From contig JAPKCR010000181.1 of assembly GCA_026421135.1 (NCBI GenBank), positions 1-5,793 on the forward strand: a DNA stretch of 5,793 nucleotides, written 5' to 3'. Position 1 is the first letter of the stretch. Each line of letters begins with the position of its first letter. The notes under the pieces were generated by a model that saw only the letters and a program-made list of their open reading frames with translations, did not search any database and had not been told where the DNA came from. The position numbers and the translations under genes are program-made. Origin of the DNA: Sulfitobacter sp. GTDB taxonomy: Bacteria; Pseudomonadota; Alphaproteobacteria; Rhodobacterales; Rhodobacteraceae. Positions 1 through 5,793 of this stretch are shown here, one piece after another.

Positions 1-2074
1 CTTGGGTTTCCTCAAGGATGTGGTCAATCGACGGATGTACGGATTCGCGTTCTTTAATCCCGTTCTTGACCTCGCAATAGGTCGGGATGTTCTCCATCGG
101 GCCGGGGCGGTACAGCGCCACAAGGGCAACGATGTCTTCGATGCAGGTCGGTTTCATCCGCTTTAGGGCATCCATCATGCCGCTGGATTCCACCTGAAAC
201 ACCGCCACCGTCTTTGCACTGGCATAAAGTTTGTAGGACGCTTCATCATCCAGCGGAACCGTGGAAATATCGTCGATCAATCCTTCTGGCGGCTCGAACA
301 ACTCAGTCCCGTCAGCGGCAATATGCAGATGGCGGCCCGATGCCTTGATCTGGTCAACAGCGTTCTGAATTACGGTCAGGGTTTTCAGGCCCAAAAAGTC
401 GAACTTGACCAGGCCGGCCTGCTCCACCCATTTCATATTGAACTGGGTTGCAGGCATGTCGGACCGCGGATCCTGATACAGCGGTACAAGCTGATCCAGC
501 GGCCTGTCGCCAATCACGACGCCCGCAGCGTGGGTCGATGCATTGCGCAACAACCCCTCGACTTGCTGACCGTAATCCAGCAACCGGGCTACGACCTCTT
601 CGTTTCGGGCTTCTTCGCGCAGACGCGGCTCGTCTGCCAAAGCCTTTTCAATGCTGACAGGTTTGACCCCCTCAACCGGGATCATCTTGGACAGGCGATC
701 CACCTGACCATAGGGCATTTGCAGCACCCGCCCGATGTCACGCACGGCGGCCTTGGACAGCAGCGCACCAAATGTGATGATCTGCCCCACCTTGTCGCGC
801 CCGTATTTGCGCTGCACATACTGGATCACCTCCTCGCGGCGATCCATGCAAAAGTCGATGTCAAAGTCAGGCATCGACACACGTTCGGGGTTCAGGAACC
901 GTTCGAACAGCAGCTGATAGCGCAGCGGATCAAGGTCAGTAATCGTTAGCGCATAGGCCACCAGAGACCCCGCACCCGACCCACGGCCCGGGCCCACCGG
1001 GATATTCTGATCCTTGGCCCATTTGATAAAATCCGCAACAATTAGAAAATAGCCGGGGAAACCCATCCCTTCGATAATGCCCAGCTCGAAATCCAGCCGC
1101 TTCTCATATTCCTCGACACTGGTCGCATGGGGAATAACTTTCAGACGGTCTTTCAGACCTTCGTGCGCCTGACGCTTAAGCTCTTCAATCTCGTTATCGG
1201 CAAACTTTGGCAGAATTGGATCGCGACGATAGGCCATAAATGCGCAGCGCTTGGCAATCTCGACTGTATTTTCAATCGCCTCAGGCAGATCGGCAAACAA
1301 GGTCACCATTTCGGACTGGGATTTAAAGTAATGCTGCGCGGTTAGGCGACGGCGGTCTTGTTGTTGGTCGACATAGGCCCCGTCCGCGATGCAGATCAGC
1401 GCATCATGCGCCTCGTACATCGTTGTTTTCGGAAAATAAACGTCATTGGTGGCCACCAAGGGAATGCCCATAGCATACGCCATCTCGACAAAGCCCCGCT
1501 CGGTCAGGCGTTCCGCCTCGGGCTGGCCGTTTTCGCCCGGATGCCGCTGCAGTTCGACATATAACCTGTCGCCGAAAACCCCGTGCAAACGCTTCATCAG
1601 CGCTTCGGCGGCTGGCCCCTGCCCCGTTTGCAGCAACTGCCCCACAGGGCCGCCTGCCCCACCAGTCAAACAAATGATGCCTGCGCTAAATTCCTCAAGC
1701 TGGTCTAAGGTCACCTCGGGCAGCGCGCCGCCTTTATCGATGTACAGGCATGAATTCAGCTTCATCAGGTTTTCATACCCGACCTCTGATTGCGCCAAGA
1801 GCACGACAGGGGCGGGTTCGCGGGGCTTTTCCCCCGGTTGCGCGGCGACATAGGCCAAATCAACCTGACACCCTATGATTGGCTGAACGCCCGCGCCCGA
1901 CATGGCGACAGAATATTCCAGCGCCGCGAACATATTGTTGGTGTCCGTCAATGCCATTGCAGGCATGCCTGCTGATTTGCACAGGTCTGGCAGCTTTTTC
2001 AGCCGCAACGCGCCTTCCAGTAACGAATATTCGGAATGGGTGCGCAGGTGAATGAATCGGGGTGTATTTGCCAT
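1..2074 (-). CDS. dnaE: DNA polymerase III subunit alpha (5' part, truncated by the window edge)
   Basis: This is the catalytic subunit of the replicative DNA polymerase III (C-family polymerase), which acts in the core with the epsilon proofreader. About 691 codons are visible of a protein usually near 1,150-1,180 residues, so the rest of the fingers, the beta-binding and the OB-fold regions lie outside. The PHP domain begins at once with HLRTHSEYSLLEG (residues 9-21). R11 stands where PHP domains with an intact metal site have His, as in the E. coli enzyme, so PHP nuclease activity is unlikely. Further on are GPGRGSGAGS (361-370), the palm motif PDFDIDF with catalytic D405 and D407, STHAAG (513-518), FDFLGLKTLT with the third catalytic aspartate D559, and YRPGPM (655-660). 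D405, D407 and D559 correspond to E. coli D401, D403 and D555. The start is the first ATG after an in-frame TAA 10-12 bases upstream; no strong Shine-Dalgarno sequence precedes it. No frameshift or internal stop was seen. Confidence 0.97.
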   Translation of the reverse strand, partial: MANTPRFIHLRTHSEYSLLEGALRLKKLPDLCKSAGMPAMALTDTNNMFAALEYSVAMSGAGVQPIIGCQVDLAYVAAQPGEKPREPAPVVLLAQSEVGYENLMKLNSCLYIDKGGALPEVTLDQLEEFSAGIICLTGGAGGPVGQLLQTGQGPAAEALMKRLHGVFGDRLYVELQRHPGENGQPEAERLTERGFVEMAYAMGIPLVATNDVYFPKTTMYEAHDALICIADGAYVDQQQDRRRLTAQHYFKSQSEMVTLFADLPEAIENTVEIAKRCAFMAYRRDPILPKFADNEIEELKRQAHEGLKDRLKVIPHATSVEEYEKRLDFELGIIEGMGFPGYFLIVADFIKWAKDQNIPVGPGRGSGAGSLVAYALTITDLDPLRYQLLFERFLNPERVSMPDFDIDFCMDRREEVIQYVQRKYGRDKVGQIITFGALLSKAAVRDIGRVLQMPYGQVDRLSKMIPVEGVKPVSIEKALADEPRLREEARNEEVVARLLDYGQQVEGLLRNASTHAAGVVIGDRPLDQLVPLYQDPRSDMPATQFNMKWVEQAGLVKFDFLGLKTLTVIQNAVDQIKASGRHLHIAADGTELFEPPEGLIDDISTVPLDDEASYKLYASAKTVAVFQVESSGMMDALKRMKPTCIEDIVALVALYRPGPMENIPTYCEVKNGIKERESVHPSIDHILEETQ

Positions 2075-2093
2075 ATGCCAAGCTTAAGCGAGC

Positions 2094-2180
2094 AAACCCC
2101 AAGCCGCCATACCCGCTGTCACGTGATGCCCACATTTCCGGCATGGACGGTCTAAACCCTACCGGAATCCGGAAAACCCT
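2094..2180 (+). repeat. Three spaced copies of AAACCCY
   Basis: AAACCCC lies at 2094-2100, and AAACCCT at 2154-2160 and 2174-2180. Start-to-start distances are 60 and 20 bases, close to whole numbers of helical turns, so the copies would face the same side of the DNA. Read toward dnaE they are RGGGTTT. The repeats are directly visible; any role as a protein-binding site is inference, and such a short motif can recur by chance. Confidence 0.3.
2135..2175. repeat. CCGGAA/TTCCGG cluster (tandem plus inverted copy)
   Basis: CCGGAA occurs twice in tandem at 2162-2167 and 2169-2174, a 7-base period. The start of this pair also forms the palindrome CCGGA-A-TCCGG (2162-2172). An inverted copy, TTTCCGG at 2135-2141, matches CCGGAAA at 2169-2175 as 7-base arms around a 27-base spacer. 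The position between two divergent genes fits an operator for a dimeric regulator, but no regulator gene is present in the window and none can be named. Confidence 0.35.
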
Positions 2181-2207
2181 TGCCAATCCCCCGCGCTGGC
2201 GCATAGC
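2180..2207 (+). promoter_or_regulatory. Weak candidate sigma-70 promoter for xdhAB
   Basis: TTGCCA (2180-2185, five of six matches to TTGACA) is followed after 16 bases by CATAGC (2202-2207, three of six matches to TATAAT). It would start transcription roughly 75-80 bases before the xdhA ATG. It lies immediately downstream of the CCGGAA cluster, so a protein bound there could influence it. The -10 match is poor and this is only the best-looking candidate. Confidence 0.18.
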
Positions 2208-2293
2208 CTCGCTTAGCATTGCCCGCGCCGCGTTCTACGTCGCATCGAACCCCGCGCATTTCTTGGGCCCCGGTACCGCGGCGGAACGAACCT

Positions 2294-3700
2294 ATGGACA
2301 TCACTTTTCTCCTCAACGGAGAAGTCGTGTCGCTGACCGGCATCTCTCCTACCACAACCCTGCTTGACTGGCTGCGCGAAACGAAACACCTGAGCGGCAC
2401 CAAAGAAGGCTGCAATGAAGGTGATTGTGGTGCCTGCAGCGTCATGATCAGCGATCAATCTGGCCACCGCGCCTTGAATGGCTGCATCCTGTTCCTTCCT
2501 CAAATCAATGGCAAATCCGTTACGACGGTCGAAGGCCTTAGCGCGCCGGATGGCACCCTACACCCGGTTCAACAAACGATGATCGACCACCACGGCAGCC
2601 AATGCGGCTTTTGCACGCCCGGTTTTGCCGTCACAATGGCCACTGCCCATTTGAACGGTGCCACAGACCACGACACACAACTGGCCGGAAATCTGTGCCG
2701 TTGTACGGGCTACGCTCCCATAATCCGTGCTGCACAAGCCGCCGAAGGCCAGCCCGTTCCCCAACACCTCAAAACCTTAAAGATTCCAAATGGACAAACA
2801 TCCTCGGGGGGATCGGCGCAGCCGCAAGAGGGCAGACAGCCCCCCCAACATATCCAGCCCAAAACCACCGATGATTTGGCACACTGGTACGCCGCCAACC
2901 CTGACGCCACCCTGATCGCTGGGGCCACCGATGTCGGCCTTTGGGTCACCAAACAGTTACGCGACCTCGGTCAGACCGCGTTTTTAAACCAGATTGAGGA
3001 CCTGCGAGGCATTACCGACGCAGGCGATCACTGGCACGTCGGGGCGACCACTACGATTGCGGATCTCGAGACCCATTTCGCCCCCCATCATCCCAGCCTT
3101 GCCGCCATGCTGCGTCGGTACGGGTCAACCCAAGTGCGCAACGCCGCCACCATCGGCGGCAATATCGCGAACGGATCCCCGATCGGTGACGGGTCGCCCG
3201 CATTGATCGCTATGGGGGCCACACTTCACTTGCGCCACGGGGACAGTCGCCGCACGCTCCCGCTCCAGGATTTCTTTATCGCCTACGGAAAACAAGACCG
3301 AGTTCCCGGAGAATTCGTCGAGGCGATTACGATCCCTAAACAACCCGATACGCTGCGCTGTTACAAACTAAGCAAGCGCTTTGACCAAGACATCTCGGCC
3401 GTGTGTGGCTGCCTCAACCTAACCCGCGAGGGTGACACCATCACAGATGCGCGCATCGCGTTCGGTGGCATGGCTGGTACGCCAAAACGGGCCACAAAAA
3501 CCGAGGCGGCATTGATAGGCCAACCCTTTACCGAGGCAACGTTTCGAACTGCAATGACAGAGATTCCAGTAGATTTTCAACCTCTGTCCGACATGCGCGC
3601 CTCTGCCGGATACCGCCTACAAACTGCGCAAAACATGCTGATGCGGTATTTCTTTGAGGCCCAAGGGATTAGCACTGACATACAGGCGGTAACAGCATGA
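2294..3700 (+). CDS. xdhA: Xanthine dehydrogenase small subunit, Fe-S/FAD (XdhA)
   Basis: This is the electron-transfer subunit of NAD+-dependent xanthine dehydrogenase (cytoplasmic, 468 residues; R. capsulatus XdhA is about 462). The N-terminal plant-type ferredoxin domain (about 1-75) binds one [2Fe-2S] cluster through C40, C45, C48 and C64. The helical domain (about 80-150) binds the second through C104, C107, C135 and C137. A Gln/Pro/Gly-rich linker (about 151-192) leads to the FAD-binding domain (about 193-355), with LIAGATDVG (207-215) and [15 protein letters not shown] (286-300). A C-terminal CO-dehydrogenase-flavoprotein-type domain (about 355-460) contains [13 protein letters not shown] (358-370). 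The start at [10 protein letters not shown] matches the R. capsulatus start MEIAFLLNGE; a longer in-frame start at 2219 would add 25 residues unlike the family. Only a weak GGA (2283-2285) precedes the ATG. The linker at residues about 172-190 may contain compensated frameshifts (see findings). The stop overlaps the xdhB start, so the two genes form an operon. Confidence 0.96.
   Translation: MDITFLLNGEVVSLTGISPTTTLLDWLRETKHLSGTKEGCNEGDCGACSVMISDQSGHRALNGCILFLPQINGKSVTTVEGLSAPDGTLHPVQQTMIDHHGSQCGFCTPGFAVTMATAHLNGATDHDTQLAGNLCRCTGYAPIIRAAQAAEGQPVPQHLKTLKIPNGQTSSGGSAQPQEGRQPPQHIQPKTTDDLAHWYAANPDATLIAGATDVGLWVTKQLRDLGQTAFLNQIEDLRGITDAGDHWHVGATTTIADLETHFAPHHPSLAAMLRRYGSTQVRNAATIGGNIANGSPIGDGSPALIAMGATLHLRHGDSRRTLPLQDFFIAYGKQDRVPGEFVEAITIPKQPDTLRCYKLSKRFDQDISAVCGCLNLTREGDTITDARIAFGGMAGTPKRATKTEAALIGQPFTEATFRTAMTEIPVDFQPLSDMRASAGYRLQTAQNMLMRYFFEAQGISTDIQAVTA
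3684..3700 (+). promoter_or_regulatory. xdhA-xdhB ATGA overlap with internal ribosome binding site
   Basis: The xdhB ATG (3697-3699) overlaps the xdhA TGA (3698-3700) as ATGA, the usual arrangement for translational coupling. AGGCGG at 3684-3689, still inside the xdhA coding sequence, is a plausible but imperfect Shine-Dalgarno sequence 7-10 bases before the ATG. Coupling would help supply the two subunits in the 1:1 ratio the (AB)2 enzyme needs. Confidence 0.7.
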
Positions 3701-5793
3701 GCGTCGCAAAACCCCTGCCCCATGACGCGGCGAAACTCCATGTTACGGGGGCCGCGCGGTACGTAGATGATATTCCGGTGCCCGCAAATACGCTCCATAT
3801 CGCGTTTGGTCTGAACAAGATCGCTGCTGGCAAGCTGATATCAATGGACTTAAGCGCGGTGCGTGATGCAGCGGGCGTGGTCGCAGTCCTTACCGCAGAC
3901 GACCTGGCCTTTGCCAATGATGTCTCGCCCTCCAACCATGACGAACCTTTGCTTGCGACCGATGCCGTGCACTATGCTGGTCAGCCGCTGTTCATGGTGA
4001 TCGCCACCAGCCATCTGGCAGCACGCCATGCAGCAAGACTTGGGCGTATCGAGATCGAAAAAATCGATCCTATCCTGACCATCGAACAGGCGCTTGCCGT
4101 CGACAGCCGGTTCGAGGAAGGCCCGCGCATCTATCAAAAAGGCGATGCTGCGGCGGCTCTGAACAATGCGGCCAACAGCTTGAGCGGCACGATCAACATC
4201 GGCGGTCAGGAACACTTTTACCTCGAAGGCCAGGCCGCCCTTGCCTTGCCCCAAGACAATGGCGACATGGTCATCCATTCCTCGACCCAACACCCGACCG
4301 AAATTCAGCACAAAGTCGCCGAAGCCCTTGGGCTTCCGATGCACGCCGTACGGGTCGAGACGCGCCGCATGGGGGGTGGGTTTGGCGGCAAGGAAAGCCA
4401 AGGCAATGCTTTGGCAGTCGCCTGTGCCATTGCAGCTGCGAAAACCGGTTCGGCCTGCAAAATGCGCTATGACCGTGATGACGACATGATCATAACCGGC
4501 AAACGACACGATTTCCGCATTAATTACCACGTAGGGTTCGATGCTGCGGGCCGTATCACCGCGCTTGATTTCACCCACTACACCCGCTGTGGCTGGTCTA
4601 TGGATCTGTCCTTGCCCGTGGCAGACAGGGCGATGCTGCACGCGGATAACGCTTATCATCTGAATAACATCCGTATCACCTCGCACCGTTTGCGGACCAA
4701 TACACAAAGTGCGACCGCCTTTCGCGGATTTGGCGGCCCCCAAGGGATTGTTGGAATCGAACGGGTGATGGATCATATCGCCCATCACCTTGGTGCCGAT
4801 CCACTGGCCGTGCGCCGCGCGAATTTTTATGCTGATGCGCCAAGCGATCATGCGCAGACAACCCCCTACCACCAGCCTGTGACCGACGGGATAATCAACA
4901 CCCTGACCGACCGGCTGATCGACACGTCTGACTACGCGGCCCGCCGGACAGCCATTGAAGCATGGAACGCCAGCCAGTCTGTTCTGAAACGAGGCATTGC
5001 GCTCACGCCGGTAAAATTTGGCATTTCATTTACGCTGACCCACCTCAATCAGGCGGGGGCGCTGGTGCATGTCTATAATGACGGCTCCATACACCTGAAC
5101 CACGGCGGTACAGAAATGGGCCAAGGCTTGTTTCAAAAAGTCGCCCAAATCGCCGCAAGCCGATTTGGTGTCGATGTCAGCGCGGTCAAGATCACTGCAA
5201 CCGATACTGGCAAGGTACCCAACACCTCTGCCACTGCGGCATCTTCGGGCACCGATCTGAACGGCATGGCGGTTCAGGCCGCCTGCGATACGATCCGCGA
5301 CCGCATTGCAGTGCATTTAGCGGAACTGTATCAAACCTCGCCCGATGCTATCAAATTCGCGAATGGTACGGTTGCGATTGGGAACGTTGAAATCACCTTT
5401 GCCCAAGCTGCCGCATCTGCCTATGAACACCGTGTTTCCCTTTCATCGACAGGTTTCTACAAGACGCCTGACATTAAATGGGATCGGATCACCGGTAAGG
5501 GCAGCCCTTTCTTTTACTTTGCCTATGGTGCTGCGGTGACAGAAGTGGTGATTGATACATTGACTGGTGAAAACCGAATTCTACGGGTTGATATTTTGCA
5601 TGACGCTGGGGCGTCTCTGAACCCCGCGCTGGACGTTGGACAGATCGAAGGCGGCTATGTCCAAGGGGCCGGATGGCTCACCACCGAAGAGCTGGTGTGG
5701 GACGATCAGGGAACGTTAAGAACGCACGCACCATCGACCTATAAAATCCCTGCAATCTCGGACCGGCCGGATATTTTCAATGTTGCCCTATGG
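3697..5793 (+). CDS. xdhB: Xanthine dehydrogenase large subunit, molybdopterin-binding (XdhB), 3' end cut by window
   Basis: This is the catalytic subunit that hydroxylates hypoxanthine and xanthine at a molybdenum-cofactor site and passes electrons to XdhA. Exactly 699 codons are open to the window edge; from the R. capsulatus protein (777 residues) I infer about 763 in all. An a/b hammerhead domain (about 14-125) is followed by the two Mo-cofactor-binding domains. Visible active-site residues, with bovine equivalents, are Q198 in STQHP (Q767), F229 and E233 in GGGFGGKE (F798, E802), R311 in ADRAMLH (R880), R343 and F345 in AFRGFGG (R912, F914), and F445 in GISFT (F1009). GGTEMGQG (470-477) and TSATAASSG (510-518) are also present. 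R880 is a residue associated with xanthine-type substrates, which supports XDH over aldehyde oxidase. The catalytic glutamate (bovine E1261, in the KAVGEPP motif) should be near residue 716, just outside. Relative to R. capsulatus, about 15 residues are missing in a loop near residues 375-390. Confidence 0.96.
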   Translation, partial: MSVAKPLPHDAAKLHVTGAARYVDDIPVPANTLHIAFGLNKIAAGKLISMDLSAVRDAAGVVAVLTADDLAFANDVSPSNHDEPLLATDAVHYAGQPLFMVIATSHLAARHAARLGRIEIEKIDPILTIEQALAVDSRFEEGPRIYQKGDAAAALNNAANSLSGTINIGGQEHFYLEGQAALALPQDNGDMVIHSSTQHPTEIQHKVAEALGLPMHAVRVETRRMGGGFGGKESQGNALAVACAIAAAKTGSACKMRYDRDDDMIITGKRHDFRINYHVGFDAAGRITALDFTHYTRCGWSMDLSLPVADRAMLHADNAYHLNNIRITSHRLRTNTQSATAFRGFGGPQGIVGIERVMDHIAHHLGADPLAVRRANFYADAPSDHAQTTPYHQPVTDGIINTLTDRLIDTSDYAARRTAIEAWNASQSVLKRGIALTPVKFGISFTLTHLNQAGALVHVYNDGSIHLNHGGTEMGQGLFQKVAQIAASRFGVDVSAVKITATDTGKVPNTSATAASSGTDLNGMAVQAACDTIRDRIAVHLAELYQTSPDAIKFANGTVAIGNVEITFAQAAASAYEHRVSLSSTGFYKTPDIKWDRITGKGSPFFYFAYGAAVTEVVIDTLTGENRILRVDILHDAGASLNPALDVGQIEGGYVQGAGWLTTEELVWDDQGTLRTHAPSTYKIPAISDRPDIFNVALW

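Larger units (their letters stand above)
2075..2293. promoter_or_regulatory. Divergent dnaE / xdhA intergenic region
   Basis: This 219-bp gap separates the start codons of two divergently transcribed genes, so it should carry the promoters of both. I see no convincing gene or RNA in it; the short open frames crossing it on both strands are extensions or shadows of neighbours. It holds several perfect palindromes: GCTTAAGC at 2082-2089, eight bases before the dnaE start, TCACGTGA at 2119-2126, and CGGTACCG at 2271-2278. It also holds the CCGGAA and AAACCC repeat sets listed separately. No stem-loop followed by a T run is present, so no terminator is called. That it contains promoters is inferred from gene orientation; no site is established. 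Confidence 0.6.

Noticed and set aside
323..949. Open frame of 208 codons on the plus strand opposite dnaE
   Set aside because: It lies wholly inside dnaE over its most conserved catalytic blocks, and its translation has no recognisable domain; it is an antisense shadow.
2207..2211. Possible loss-of-function change in the XdhA FAD loop (AGATD where R. capsulatus has AGGTD, residues 209-213)
   Set aside because: The equivalent position is variable in the family (bovine XDH has GNT there), and the surrounding loop is intact, so inactivation is not supported. The corresponding DNA is at about 2918-2932.
2219..2293. Upstream in-frame start that would extend XdhA by 25 residues
   Set aside because: The extra residues are basic and Pro/Arg-rich and unlike the family, whose members begin at the M-[DE]-I-x-FLLNGE segment. 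XDH is cytoplasmic, and the extension does not look like a signal peptide.
1860..2503. Overlapping minus-strand open frames across the start of dnaE, the intergenic region and the start of xdhA
   Set aside because: They are low-complexity, Arg/Gly-rich translations with no domain. They conflict with the clear N-termini of DnaE and XdhA.
2602..2874. Overlapping plus-strand open frame of 90 codons inside xdhA
   Set aside because: It is not an independent gene: most of it is an out-of-frame shadow of the Fe-S domain. Only its last part (about 2812-2860) resembles XdhA, which is better explained by compensated frameshifts.
3850..4872. Open frame of 340 codons on the minus strand opposite xdhB
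   Set aside because: Its codon boundaries coincide with those of xdhB, an antisense phase in which a GC-rich gene readily leaves the opposite strand open. The translation shows no family motif, while the plus-strand frame has every expected XdhB active-site motif.
1..5793. Search for a novel defence, mobile, CRISPR, tRNA/rRNA or riboswitch element
   Set aside because: Apart from the 219-bp intergenic region, the whole window is taken up by three well-known genes. No tandem spacer array, terminal inverted repeats, transposase, integrase or structured RNA was seen.

Overview
The window looks like chromosomal DNA from an alphaproteobacterium of the Rhodobacterales (Rhodobacter/Roseobacter group). 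The main reason is that both xanthine dehydrogenase subunits agree closely, almost block by block, with the Rhodobacter capsulatus XdhA and XdhB sequences as I remember them. The moderately high GC content, dense coding and an alphaproteobacterial-type DnaE fit the same placement. No search was run, so genus is not assigned.

The layout is simple. Positions 1-2074 (minus strand) hold the N-terminal ~691 codons of dnaE, the replicative DNA polymerase III alpha subunit; the gene runs off the left edge. A 219-bp divergent intergenic region (2075-2293) follows, with several short repeats that could be regulatory. Positions 2294-3700 (plus) hold a complete xdhA, the subunit carrying the two [2Fe-2S] clusters and FAD. 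Positions 3697-5793 (plus) hold xdhB, the molybdenum-cofactor subunit, whose start overlaps the xdhA stop (ATGA); it runs off the right edge about 17 residues before the expected catalytic glutamate.

XdhA and XdhB should form the heterotetrameric (AB)2 molybdo-flavoenzyme that oxidises hypoxanthine and xanthine to uric acid. Hydroxylation occurs at the Mo centre in XdhB, and electrons pass through the two Fe-S clusters to FAD in XdhA and then to NAD+. The cofactor-insertion chaperone gene xdhC would be expected just beyond the right edge. dnaE is functionally unrelated and transcribed divergently.

I see no sign of a novel multi-gene system, mobile element, CRISPR array or RNA gene. The most interesting observation is in the linker between the Fe-S and FAD domains of XdhA. 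There a neighbouring reading frame resembles the R. capsulatus linker better than the frame in use does, which suggests a pair of compensating single-base indels, real or from sequencing. The divergent intergenic region also has spaced repeats worth checking.
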